Assembly: GCF_004337985.1 (NCBI RefSeq)
Contig: NC_043741.1
Coordinates: 5,962,417-6,026,416, forward strand
From: Pyricularia pennisetigena
Taxonomy: Eukaryota; Ascomycota; Sordariomycetes; Magnaporthales; Pyriculariaceae
DNA: 64,000 nt
Direction: 5' to 3'
The translations under genes and the position numbers were made by a program. Shown piece after piece: positions 24,877 through 37,393 of this stretch. The notes below the pieces were generated by a model. That model did no database searches. It saw only the letters and a program-made list of their open reading frames with translations, and was not told the origin of the DNA. Each line of letters starts with the position of its first letter. Position 1 is the first letter of the stretch.

Positions 24877-27465
24877 TCATGCATAGCCAGTCGTCATCCC
24901 TAACCTTTCAACGCCACGCGATGAGTAGGCACAATGGGCCACCTCCATGCCGTTTCGGAACAAGGGCGAGACGACTCCCCACATCAGCTTCCTCGCGGCA
25001 ACGTCGCTCGGCTCGTCGGGCTCCGTGTTATGGCACCGCGCGCTGATGACGGCGCTGCAGCTCCCAGCCTCGAGCACGAGTGGGTTGTCCGCCGCCTGCC
25101 CGTCGGCCGTGGTGGCTCCGGGCGCACGCCGGAGGCTCATGCCCATCACTCCGGCCCCTAGAGCGACGACCACGGCCAGCAGCGCCAGGAGTCCCGTGTC
25201 GCTGAAGCCGAGACCCACCATCTCCGAGGAGGCGTCGATGCTGTCGCCGCCGGTCATGCCGTCGAGTTTGGCGGCCACGACGAAGAAGCTCTGGCTCAGC
25301 AGGAAGCCCATGCCCCCAAAGCCGGCACAAAGACCCCAGGAGAGCGGACGGGGGAGCGTGAGGAAGAGGCTGGTGGTTTGGTCGCCCTGCGGTTGGTAAG
25401 ATACGCGCAGGGGCCTGGGGGTTCCGGATGCGTAGAGTGCCGACTCGTGGCTCAAGTAGAAGGTGGTCAGGAGGCTGTTGGTGGCCAGATACAGCACGGC
25501 TAGCAGCAGCTGCGGGAGTGCAGCAACCAGACACGCGCCCAATGCCGGCACGTCCGACGCAAGCGGAAACACTGCAGTTCCCGAAGCCATGCCGAGCGCT
25601 GTCAGAGGCCGGTCTGTTGACGATTCGCCTTTGCGCGACAGGTTCATTGCCAGAGCCGAGGCTGTGAGACCCGTCATGACGGTCCATGTGAAGCAGATAA
25701 ACACCCAGCGGGGCAGGCTTGCAGTTTGGAACCAGTACTGGGCTGTAGGAACCCAGTACTTGATCTCCCTGAGACCCCAGCGTTTCTGCAACACGTCCGT
25801 CTTGCTCATTAGGCAAGAACCCTGCGTCGTCTCGTCCGCCACCTGGAGAAACGATGCAAGACTGTCCCCGAGCGTCACGAGCGGCTTGGAAACCCTCGAT
25901 GTCCGGAACAGGACCAGGGCAGTGACAACTAGGGTCACCAAGTTGAGAAGCACCACAAGCCCGAGAAGAGATCCGTTGAGAACCACGCTGCACGTCTTGG
26001 CATCGGTGGATGCCCGCTGAGCCAGGCAAAACAGCACGGAATCGGGGTTGATTGGAGCCGAGTCGGCCGTTACGGCTTTTGCCGCCACCGGGTTGACGCC
26101 GAACCGGACCGAAGAGGCTGGGCTGGCGGTCTGGACGAGCGAGTTGCTCGGGTTGTCGAGGCGTGTTACGAAAAGTGCGGAGCTGTATTCTGTGTCAAAG
26201 TTGCCGCTGAACCGTAAGATGCAGTCGCTTGCCGTCATGTTTACCAGCTGGTTGCGGCTGGCCTGGTCTTGCAGTGAGAGAATGTCGAGGCGTCCCAGCC
26301 TCCCTGCGTTGTTGGATGTTGCATTGCTGAATGGGGCTCCGGTCAAGAACGATTCTGTTACAAAGACGAGGTTGTATCCAACCCCGGCCTGAGACGTGAA
26401 GATTAATGAATTATAGCTGTTTCCGGTGGTGTCAGCCCTCTTTTTCTTCCTTCTTTCTTTTTGCTCGCTTGTAAGTAAAAAAAAAGCCATGTCGAGATAT
26501 CCGACTTACATTACTTGTGATGCTACGCCCACCAGCACAAGGACCATGGCCATCACACTCCGCATGGGAGCAATATGTCCCAGGTTACGCAGCGAAGGAA
26601 TACCGATATCAAGCCACTGCTTCTTCGCGTGAGCAGCATCGACCTCGGCACGTGTCGGACTCGTGAGGACCTGGAAGACGTAGTTGGCACCAGCGATGCC
26701 CACAAGCCCCACGACGTTGACAAGCGCATGCAGGCCATAGCTGACACCGGACGCCTCGGCGCAGGACCCATTGAAAATGCTTGCCCCGTCGGTCAGCAGC
26801 CGTTTTGCCGGTTGGCTCCCGGCGAGGGCTATCATGAAGCAGGCCAGACTGCCGACGAACACGATAAACGCGATGAGCAAGTTCACCGAAACTCCGGCCC
26901 TCCAGCCTCCCGCCAAGCTCCCCCATGACCCACTATTCCCCCGGTCGTCACCACCGGCCCCTCGCATCAGATGGCGCCTGTCGTCACCGCTCATGTCGGA
27001 TCCGATCGTGGAGTGTCCGCCGTCGTCAGTCCCAAAACCAAGCTCACCCGCCCTTGACTGCAGGCGGTTGTGGCCCATTCCGTCCTCGTTGAGTTCGACG
27101 TCGCGTTCGGCCAAGCGCCCGTTGTTCTTTCGTTTCTTGGCAAGGGACTCGGGCGTCTCTCCCCGAATGTAGTTCCTCACATAGTCCGGAACAATGGATC
27201 CATCGACGCTGAAGATATCGCTATCCCTTATGCCGGGCGTCTGCCATGTCTGTCTCCTCCTCCGCAGTGGGAAGTCGGGCATGGCGGGGGTCGATATAAC
27301 GGTCGCCGACTCGCTCGTGACGCTCGCGAATGGCCAGTTAACTGTTTGCCTGCCCTTGGTCTTTTCGCTTTGAAAGTGCCTCATGTGTGCCGAACTTGCT
27401 TCACTCCTCATCCTATCGTGAGTGGGCTTCCTCGGGGAGGAACCCATCCACTCGCCGGATTTCAT
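24877..27465 (-). CDS. Multi-spanning membrane protein, DUF6536-type
   Basis: Two exons (27465-26510, 26416-24877; 93 bp intron) encode 831 residues. The first ~190 residues are cytosolic-looking, basic and Ser-rich. Then come about eight hydrophobic helices: three before the intron (LLIAFIVFVGSLACFMIALA; HALVNVVGLVGIAGANYVFQ; SVMAMVLVLVGVA) and five after it. The segment LTSPTRAEVDAAHAKKQWLD with IGIPSLRNLGHI is the conserved signature of a fungal family that I match to DUF6536. Between helices 3 and 4 lies a large, likely extracytoplasmic domain with N-x-T/S sites. Function is unknown for the family. The start follows a poly-A run, and no upstream in-frame ATG was found before a stop-free TTG stretch. 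Splicing joins ASQV to IYNSLIF. Confidence 0.78.
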
Positions 27466-30400
27466 CCTTTTTTTTTTTTTTGCGTTCTCGTTAGCCCGTT
27501 TGCCCGCCAACACCTGCTATAAACATCCGGGTCTCTGATTCGGCCTAGCCTAGATCACTAACCTCCGAATCCGTGTCACCTCCTCATCCTCAGTCCATTC
27601 CTGCATCACCTCCGACGCGCCATCGTCTCTAGAAGATACAACAACCTCCATCCTGTTTGAAAGCCTTGCTTCTGTTATTGGGCAAGGCGTATTTATGAAA
27701 AGAAAGACACCATTTATATGGGAAGCTGTCAATGTCACGATCGATAATGTTTCGTTATGGCCCCAATAATTTCAAGAAGCTGGCCTTGCCAAGTCAAATA
27801 TCGTTCGGACGAAAAAAGAATAGTATAAAGGACTGTGGGGTAAAGTGTTTGAATAAAAGAAGGGAGTATTAGAATAGAAAATGGGACAAAATATTTCACA
27901 GCCACAAGGCTGAAAAGGTTCCAAGAAATGAATGTAAGTAGGTTAAAAACGAGTGAGCCTACGAGTAGGAAACCGAAGGAGAAAGGAAGGGGAAAAAGAG
28001 GTAAATCAGATAGAGGAGGTACAGAGACGACAAGGAAAAGCTGGACTTGAGCGCAGATATGTACCAAAAGGTCTTTTCTCAAGCAGCTTCCTCCATGCCC
28101 TCGTCCATCTCGAAACTAGACTCTCGGCCAGACATCCCTGCGAGGATCACTGGATGGTCAGCCTGCCCCGGTCTGATGGGGTTGAGCAGGCTCTTTTGCG
28201 CCACCCACTCACAATGCCCAAGTGCGTTCCCCGCCGTTGCGGGCCCCTGTCTAGAAAGCTCGACCAGGAGCGAACCAGGGTTTATATGAGCCGCCCTTGA
28301 CTGCTGGTTGGACTCTTCCCTGTCATGAACTGTAGCCCTCTACGATCACGATCGAGGGAAGCAGCCCATTTGCAGGTTTCAAAACACAAAGTACTGTACC
28401 GTACAATAAGGAGACAACCCATGTCTACGCTCTTGGCAGAGATAGCAGCAGTCAGAATTGGTTCCATAAAAAAATTGCCGATGAATGCGATGAGCAAGGA
28501 TGACTGGGCCTATAACCAACATCTTCCATGCAACTACTGCAACCTCGAACGTGCCAGGAATCGCTGGGTTCCGGCATCCAGCTTCCCGATCGTCCCAAGG
28601 CAGGCCGACATGTCTGTCATTTTGCGTGTCACTCGACGGGCACTGCCTTTCTTATTTTTTTCATATTTTACTTTTTTATAGCCTTCTTTTTACCAGCAAG
28701 ATCCCATGACCCTAGCTAATTTGGGCTATATGGTAGGCTACGGAAATATTTGACAGCCTCTTTTTTTTTTTTTTTTCCCCCACGCGCGGCATGACGATAT
28801 TATTTCCTCCTTTTCCCTGCGCATTGCTGCGCAAAAAAAAGAGCAGGGTGTGTGGCATAGCATAAAAATGATATTTGAAGCTTGAGAACAAAAAAGAAAA
28901 GATTAAAAAAATATAGAAAAATCCACTTGCGGGGTGTTCTTCACCCTTCTCAATAAACGCGCCGTCCAATGACCAGATTCAGAAGTTTCATCCAGATCTT
29001 CGTGGCGGACTGAGCCACGACGGTTCGAATCAATAGTGGCCAACTGAGTGGACAAGCCAGCCGGGCTTCTAAGCGCCGCCTCTGGTATGTGGCTGTCGGA
29101 CCGCACCTACCACGTAGTACTATAGCGAACCAACTCTGGTACCTGTGGTAAGGCTTTGTTTGGAGGGTTTGTGATATATTGCATATTTGGAACTCAACCA
29201 ACCAAATCGCCATCCAGGCGTTCCGGATGAACGGTTGAAGAACGGACCAAGGATACTTCCTGTCATTAAGCACGGTGAACAGATTGTTTCCGCCACGCCT
29301 CCAAACACACATCTGTCAATAGAATCGATAGAGTGCTCGTTGTCCAAACGGTCCGCTGGAGAAACTGGGCGCGCTCGTACCCAATCTCAATCCGGTCAAG
29401 AAGATCAAAGCATCGTCGTCAAAGAAAATTCATAGAAACAAAAATCGAGATGGTTGGTGTATGAGAAAGACTACGTAATTGAGAACGAGAGAGAAAAAAA
29501 AGAAAAGAGGGTCTGCTGGATGGATCACACCTAAACCAGGCAAGGCGAAGACCTTTGAAACACTCGTTAAAGATCCATCATAATGCGCGGAAAATACCTC
29601 CCCTGTCGACACCCAAAAAACTCTCGCCAATCGTTCCAAACCATCCCTCAGCCAGTGGCCCAGTGAGGCCTACCCAGGTCTTTCCCAGTTAACGCGATGG
29701 GTTTAAAGTTGGTGGTTCTTGGCCATGTTATTCTGGTTTTGTCGACCCAAGCCCTCCTCCGGGCCATGGGTCCATCCTTGACACCGGTGGGCTTGTACAC
29801 TATTGGGGGGGGAGACGGGGGCGAAGCCAGGCGATGCGCGGTTTGCAGGGGATCGAGTTTATGCGTTTTGGACGAAGAGGTTGCCTGGTCACCATTGTTT
29901 CAAGAACGAATAGGGAGAATTAAAAGAGGGATAGAGAAGGAGGGAAATGAAAAGGGAAAACCTTGTATAGATACCGCCACTGTTTTGTCGCAAACGGGAG
30001 ACCTCGCGCTTCGTTCATTGAGTGGTTGTAATGGAGCTGCTCTCCGTGTCAAGTTGTAAAGTGGCTTGCAAATCGAACATGGTCGCTAAAATGTACAGTA
30101 ATCTGAAAGAAGGGAAAAAAAAGAAGAAAAAAAAAGAAAACGAAACCTAAAAAGAGCATATCATTTTTAGTGAATGCGACAACGAGATGACAGGCCCCAA
30201 GCCTGCAAATTAAGGCTTGCCTTGCCGCAAAAGTCGAAGTTTGGGTTGAAAGTTCGAACCCCCCACCTAACGAGAGAAGAAAAAAAGCACAAGGGAAGCT
30301 ACGTTCCCCTTGCTACCTGTCAGGCTGAGACGTCTGACCTTTTTGCACCGCCCCGGGAAGCGGGTGGGTACAAGTCGCAAATGGGTACCTGCAGATGGAT

Positions 30401-31549
30401 GGCGAATGTCATTCCCGCGGGCGTCCCAATCGGGACCAATTCCCAGCGTACAGCTAGCTGCCTACAAGATTACCCCCCCTCCCTTTCCGAAACCCCTTTG
30501 CAGCTTTCAAATGCCCCTCTCCATTGTAGCAGGCACTTTGTCCAAAGTAATGATCGGACGAAAGAACTCTAACGGGAGTCGGCTTGTGAGTGGGTTCCTG
30601 GGGGTTTGCTTGGTCAAGTACTGCAAGTACTGTAATTACAAAGTAACACCCAGTAGACATTAAATGGTAATTTCCCCCGTTGCGACCAGAGAAGATCTTA
30701 TACTACAAGCACATAGACAACGTAGCGGGACGTCAACGTCAGAAGTAAATTGCCCTTCCACCCAATCTTTTGTCACCCCGAATCTCAGCTGTGCCGACGG
30801 CTGAACAATGCAGAAATTTTGCTTTTTCTATGCTTCTGCACCAAAATTCTCATCACCCGAGAGAAAAAGTCGGAGAGAAAAAGAAAAAAAAGAAAAAAAA
30901 AAGAAGAAAAAAAAGTAGGTACCTTGCAATTAAAATCACCGACAGATACCGTTGTTTTTCACAGAAAGGAAAAAGGGTCCAAATCTTTGGAACCTTGGCA
31001 CCCGTCTGTTGGCCAAAAGGAATATCACCAAGCCTTGACCGTCGGTTTTTTTACTCATGCTTCCAGACCTTTGGTGCAAAAAATTAAGTGCTCGATCGTT
31101 GCCTGATCATGCAAGATTCCGAGCAAATCTGCTTTGGTGAGGTGATACAGCGGTCCGGGTATTCTGCGCCGAGGAGATCACTCGCAATCGTAGGTTGTTC
31201 TTTGAGTTCACCTAGCAAGTGAAGCTTGCCCAACATTCTGTCCATGGCGTCCCGAGATAATAGTAGTACATTGCCGAGTCCAAATTGTTCAAACAAAAAA
31301 GCAGCCCTAGCAACAAATGAGGAAGAGCAGCATGCTTTCCAAAGGCTCCAGGTCGACATGTATATACGCCTTTATGTGTACAGTCCCATGTTCGCAAAAC
31401 AAAAACAAGGAGATCTTGCCACCATACAAAAAGGGAAAAAGTATTTCACATAATTGGTTATGTAGTTGGTTGAGAGAACGAGATGCCAAGCTCCCTTGTG
31501 AGGAAGGGGTAGTCGTGTAATAATCGACGCGCAGGGCGATGCCAAACAA
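27466..31549. other. Large gene-free interval
   Basis: About 4.1 kb with no supported gene. ORFs (for example 28325-28681, 28950-29312 minus, 30174-30572) are short, lack domains and show no splice-linked continuation. The region has T/A tracts (28760-28776, 30113-30140, 30880-30915) and GTAC palindromes at 28391-28404 and about 30617-30632. It could contain non-coding RNA or fast-evolving short genes that cannot be recognised by eye. Confidence 0.5.
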
Positions 31550-34500
31550 TTAGTCAACTATAGCCACCTCGTCACCTGCTCCGATCAAGCCCTTTTCTTC
31601 CACCTTCACGTTTGCTCTGGCCATGTGCTGAGACTCCACAAACCTCTCCCAGTGTTCCGGATCCTGTGCCCTCATTAGCTCCTGGATCAACTCCTTATCC
31701 TGCTTGAACACCGCAACAACTCCCTGGGCCGCAACTTTCCGATCGAGCTCCTCGTTGCCCAGATCTTCGATAAGCCCGAGCAGCATGCGTGCGTGGTTGG
31801 GGTCTTTTTCAATCTCCTCGACTGCACACGATACCAAATCGAATTGCTGCCGGGTGAAACTGCTGCGGAACTTGTGGCCCGCTCGCAGGGCCCGTCCCTC
31901 CTCCTCGGTGAGTCCCTTGGAGGTGATGGACAGCATTGAGCTGCTCCGCGACATGGTAGTCGGCCGATGCACTACGATGCCTTCATCTTCGTCCTCGCCA
32001 TCTGATATGATTGCGCTTGTGGCGCGGTCTGCCTCAGATCCGAACGATCCTGACAGCGCCATAGAGGGCACAGCAGCATCGGGGTCCGTCTCCAGGCTTT
32101 CCGTCTCTGCCTCATCTTCCGGCGCAGGCTCCCTGGTTTCGGGAAACTCGTCTTCGAAACGCTTGATGATGCCGTCCAGAGTTCTGTCCAAGAATAAGAG
32201 GCGCTGGTAGGCGTGTGCATCTTGCGCGCTGTGGGTCGAGGTGAGCTTTGCCCTGGCCATGGCAGGCTGCAGCCGTTGTCGAATCTTTCTCGCGCTTGCG
32301 AGAAGATGCTTCGACATGTCCTTGGCCTTTTTGACACGAGGCAGCTTCTTCGAGGTTGGCCGTAATAATGGGCTTGTCGCCGTCGATTCTGTAAACAGCG
32401 GTGTGTCACCGTTACGGGTAAACTCGCCCGATGGCCGTCGAGAGTCGTCGCCGCGATTCTTGAGACAGCATGCAAGCGCCTTCACCACTCCTGTACCGCC
32501 AATGACATAGTCGTCATCAGGTGCCGCCTCGTTGTCATCGTCGATCGCGTCTGGTCCGAATTCAGGATGGCCGACCAGATGCTGAAGTACGTCAGGGTAC
32601 TCCAGATCTAGTCTCGAGGCTGTGTCGACACCGTTTGTACCGTTGAGGGGTAGGTTTTCCATGTTGCGCAAGCAGTACGCCACGACTTGTTTGGCCATAG
32701 CCTTGACTATCTCTCCAGAATTCTCCGTTGGGACGTCCATGTCGACTGCTACAATGCTCGAACTGACTCTAGTCGCGGCCAACATGGAAGCATAGAACGC
32801 GCAAGCTTCTTCTTGGCTTTCTTCGGTCTTGGCGTCTGCCAGCTTGGAGAGCTCCGGATTCTCGAGTAGATTGATATGAGCTAGTCCAGGTACCTCGGGT
32901 AGTATTTCTGCCAGGGCGATCGCTTGTTCTGAATTCATCGAAACATCGGCAAGGTGAATCCTCTTCATACCAGTCATCTTGGGCAAGTATCTGAGGGGGC
33001 TGTTAGCGCGACTGGGCGTAGAATGAGGATGGATGTTTTAAGTCACTCAGCAGAAACATACCTTCGGAGCAGAGAAATGCAGCTGGGCTCTGACCGGCAA
33101 AGGTCCTGGTTGTGAGAAAGGTCGATGAAGCGGAATTCCTGGAGCTTGACGAGTTTAGAGAAGAGCTTGCAAAGGGATTGCGGTGAAAGATTGCACTCTG
33201 CCAAGCTCAGCACAGACAGAGACGAATCTTCGGGCAACGCGTCTGCCAGCACGTCTAGTTGATCCCGCAAATCATTGCCCCCGAGGTCCAACCCATAGCA
33301 AAAATCACTGGATATAAATCTTTTAATTTGCGAGACGCCATCCGCATTGAGGTCATTGTGCGCCAAACCCAAGCGCTTGATTTTGCAAGCAATGATGCCA
33401 TCCATGAGTGTGCCAAACTCTTGCATGTCTGGCGCTGTCTCGCCTATGTTGAGTAGCTCAAGGGTTGAGCCCGCCAATCTTTCAGTCAAGCTCCTTGATA
33501 GGAGTTGACAGATCGACGGCGGAGGTGAAGCGGGCCGCGCCATGCCCGGTATTGTGATGTGGTGATGACTGGCTTGAGTGCCGGCCGATGATGCTGGCCG
33601 CGGCAAAGGGAGGTTTGATATGTCCAACTGCGTAATGGAACGACACATGTATATGAATAAGCACAGATGCTTCCAGCCCTCCGGTCCAATCTTATTGTTC
33701 CGAAGTACTAGCCGCTCCACGACGCCACCTTGAGCGTCTGCTGCTTCGGATTCGCCGTTAGGTGTGTCTGGTCTTGTTGTTTTACGACCTCTTCTGCGAT
33801 ACCGCCTCGATGCAAGCAATCCGGACAGAATCACCCGCAATCCCTCGTCGTTCAGCCCACAGTTTTCTAATATGACCTCCTTTATGGGCACTACGGCCAG
33901 ATAGTCCCCTAGCGTGACGAGGTCAGACAAGTGAAGCCAGTATCCGGCGAGGTCTAATTTCTCAACAACGCCGCCGGCCGTGACATTGTTAGGATTAGAC
34001 AGCTGCTCCGTGATCTTCTTCAGGATAGGAGTCTCTCGTAGTTGACAGCAGCGGCGGTATATGCGCACAGGGTTTGTTGTCGGCACCGACTGTGTCCGCG
34101 GTGGTGCATTATTATCGCCTGTTGCTGAGCCGGACGAATCGTAGTCGCTGTCGATTGAAATTTCCATAGGTATTTGGCCGTTGAGTTCTGCGAGCTTGCG
34201 CTTCTTCTCCTTTCTTGCCTTTCTCTCCTCTTCACTGCGTTTCTTCTTCTCCTTTTTCTTGGTATCAGAGCCACCCTTCGGAGGTGCTGCGGCAGGCTCC
34301 TTAGATGGACTGGTAGCGACAGCCTTCTTCACATCCTTGGCTTCAGAGGCCTTCGCAATGCGATCGACATCATTGGCATCTTTTGGCTTGGCCTCCTCGT
34401 TTGACCGCGATACCTTTAGCGCCTCGCCCTCTCCCTTTTCCGTAAGCGGCTTCTTCTTCGAGGGCTGGGGTGCCACTGGGGCTTTCTTTGCTGAGCCGTC

Positions 34501-35403
34501 GCCTTCGGTATATTTGGGCATCGGCGCTATCTCAACGTCGACGCAGAAGGCAACTCTGCGCAGCTTCGCCTGGTTGAGCTCCGCCAGGGCGCATCTTTCC
34601 CGGTTCCGATCAACATTCAGCACCTGCCGTGCCACCAGTCCGTGGTTCTTCTTGTTGAACGTGGAGCCACTCAACGAGCTGCCACCGTTGCTGGAGGACG
34701 ACAACCGGCGCAAGACCTGTAGCAGCCCTGCCTGGCTTGCCTTGGGTGGTGCCGGCGTGTAGGGTCCGTCGCCCTCGTATCGAGTCGCATGCTGTAGCAC
34801 CGCGTTCTTGACGGGATTTGCCCTGGGCACGGTCATCTCGGTCTGCTTCGGCGGTGTGGTGCCAGGCTGTGGCGAGTTTTGGTTGTTCCCGTTCGCACCA
34901 CCGTTGCTGTTGCTACTGCTCGAAAACTTGGAAGATATGTTGGAGAACCACGAGCCCCGGCGTTGTGGCGACGGCTGGGGTGGGGTGCCGGACCCATTTG
35001 TCAGCTTATCGGATCCGGCGGAACCTGGACGGGCCCCCGGGACTGGCCGTGGACTTGACGATGTTGTCGGAGTTTCTGGTGCCTGGCCGTCATGGCTGGA
35101 CTTTGAGGATGTGGACTTGGTGTCGGGCGATGTGTAATTCGTCGAATGGATCGTATTTCGTCGTTGCGGGGTGCGGCCGGCCTTGTCTACAAGTCAAAAA
35201 GTTCCATGTAAGCAAACGTAACACGATCTTGGATTCGCGGGCTGACATGACTCTGTTGGGTTTCTCCAACATTGGTGGGTAGTTTATTTTCTTCTTTTTC
35301 TTTTCCATTGACCGCGAGGCAGAACTGCAGCCAAAGAGGTGCCCATACCTCTTGGAGACCCATGGGTCATCCAACTAACATCAACACCATGCAAATGCTC
35401 CAT
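31550..35403 (-). CDS. Large leucine-rich-repeat protein (fungal, RanGAP/PP1-regulator-like LRR)
   Basis: Three exons (35403-35349, 35186-33062, 32990-31550) encode 1206 residues. Exon 1 gives MEHLHGVDVSWMTHGSPR. Exon 2 starts with a Ser/Pro-rich disordered region, contains RRGSWFSNISSKFSSS, a Lys/Glu-rich segment (KKEKKKRSEEERKARKEKKR), then LRRs of the ribonuclease-inhibitor type such as VEKLDLAGYWLHLSDLVTLG, EVILENCGLNDEGLRVIL and IKRLGLAHNDLNADGVSQIK. Repeats continue across the exon 2/3 junction (LLRRYLPKMTG). The C-terminal part is acidic and Ser-rich. LRRs of this kind occur in RanGAP and PP1 regulatory subunit 37, and fungal homologues have been labelled cell-wall biogenesis/MHP1-like. 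That label is not supported by anything visible here, so no symbol is given. Confidence 0.82.
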
Positions 35404-37393
35404 ATCGAAGTGGGCAAAGTGTAGCGGTCGAGTTGAGGGCGGATGCAAACAACGGTGGCGGACGGCCTGCCCTGCTCCTGGGCCGGACTATCGTCGGAAG
35501 CTTGGAATATGTCGAGTCGGGTCAAAGAAAACTGAATTCGAGCTCATCGACGGGAGTATCACAAGAGGAAGCTGCAATTTCGGAGCCAAGATAAATTGGC
35601 TAGCAGGGAAAAAAGTCAAAAAAAGGATGGCCGGGCGTGCTACAGGTGGGGTTCCGTTGTCGACCCACGGCACATCACGACCATGCGATAGTCTGCTTGT
35701 CCGCTATGGCCATGGTGTATGTCTCTGTTCTGGCGCGGTGTGTTTTGACGAAGATCGGATAGAAATTTGATGGGTAGGTATGTTGACAATTGATGTACAG
35801 ACAAGTGAACCACACCACCCAAGGGATGGGACAGTTCCTAACCTGAGGTATCTGGATTGATTGGGTGGCGACGGACCTGAGAGGGTCAGTCGATCGTAGC
35901 GTCAATTTGTCCGATGGCGAAGCTTATTGAGTTGTGGCCCGTCTTCTATCTGTCAGGTTACTTTGGCCGTCAGCTAGCGTCACGCAAGTTGCCCATTTCA
36001 TGCGGAGTTCACGGAGGGTGCTTACTGCGCTAGTTCTAGTGGGCGACGTCCCCAGATTTCACCTTTGCCAAAGCTGGGGGGGCCACCAACCAAGAGCCGG
36101 GAAACCCTCAGCTGCCTGCACCACGTGGTAGGGTCTTTTGATACTTTGTTCTCCAAAATGTCCCCAAATATCAATAAATAAGCCTTTGTTATCAGAGGTT
36201 TCATAAATGCAGGTGCAACTCTCACCAAAATTATGCTAACTTGGACAACATATACCTCTCCTCTTTGTTTTTTTTTTTGTTGAAAACAAAGGAGAATAGC
36301 ATAAAAATTTGACGTCAATCAGTGCGCCCCATCTGCATTGATCATGTATTAAAGTTCAACCGGCGGTCGGGGCAGCCCTGCCGCGCACGGTCTTGTTCAT
36401 TGTTCATTCCGCACCACTTTACTTTGCCTAGGTACAGTGGGAGATTTATTCTGATTCCAGGCCACTTTTGCTGGACAAGGCAACAGAACAAAAGGGCAGC
36501 CTCGGTTTTATAACAAATACTCTCAGGCACAAGGCTGTTGGACATAAAAAGTGACACCTGATCGTCTCATCTGTCACCCACGTAGCCGGGTGAGCCGATT
36601 GCTCCGGACTTGGCCATTTTACCCCAGGGCTTTCTTATCATTGGCTCTATCATAGGTTGACAGTATTGTCAGTACGGTTACCTTAGTCATGCCTTTGAAA
36701 TGCGCTCATTGCCGTTAATGCGGATGGAGACTTCAATCTGGGCGGTGCTTGGATTAATGGAACTTGGAAGCTCTGCTCTGCTCTGTTCTGCTGTCCTCTG
36801 CCTTAGAGAAAACGATATCACTGCCCAAACTCCGTAAGTGTACAGGGAGGGTCTCTGGCTGATGTCCCAAACATATAAGCTGGTATCAAGTATGTAGTAC
36901 CCAGATGCCTTGGTAGCGAATAAGTATAGTTAGATAGATTAGGCTAGGGCTTCAGTGGGGACACTGCCCGCCAGGGCTTCCTTGACTCATGGTCAGACCT
37001 GACAACCGGACCCAGCAAGTCCAACTCTGTCCAAGGCTCCAAGTACCACATATGAGGTCCCACAGGCTTTGTACATCAAGGCGGGGTGGATATGGCTGCC
37101 GTACAATTGAATTGTTTTTTTGTAACAGGCTATTACGATCTGCCATGAAACATAGCAAACCATGGCAAATGTTCTTGTTCGCAAAGAGCAACGAGGTCAC
37201 GAGGTTGGTCATTCACTTTTTGTTCTGATTCGTAAATTGTAGAGAAACCCAGAGTCCCACCGTTCCAGTCTTTTGGAAACCTCAAAAACGCCAGCTGAAC
37301 AAGCAAACCGTGAACCCTCCCGACCATAGCAAATGCCAAACCCACAACATGCCAAGCTGTCATACAAACACAACGCCAATGCAAGCAATAAGC
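35404..37393. other. Spacer between LRR gene and RPL5
   Basis: About 2 kb. The left part is the promoter of the LRR gene, and the right end is the 3' flank of RPL5. The ORF at 35339-35770 overlaps the LRR first exon antisense and has no known domain. Nothing else is seen. Confidence 0.5.

Noticed and set aside
29008..29028. GGTTCGAATC resembling a tRNA B box
   Set aside because: No matching A box or cloverleaf could be drawn on either strand.
30248..30262. GTTCGAACC resembling a tRNA B box
   Set aside because: Flanks do not form a T-arm or acceptor stem and no A box lies at the right distance.
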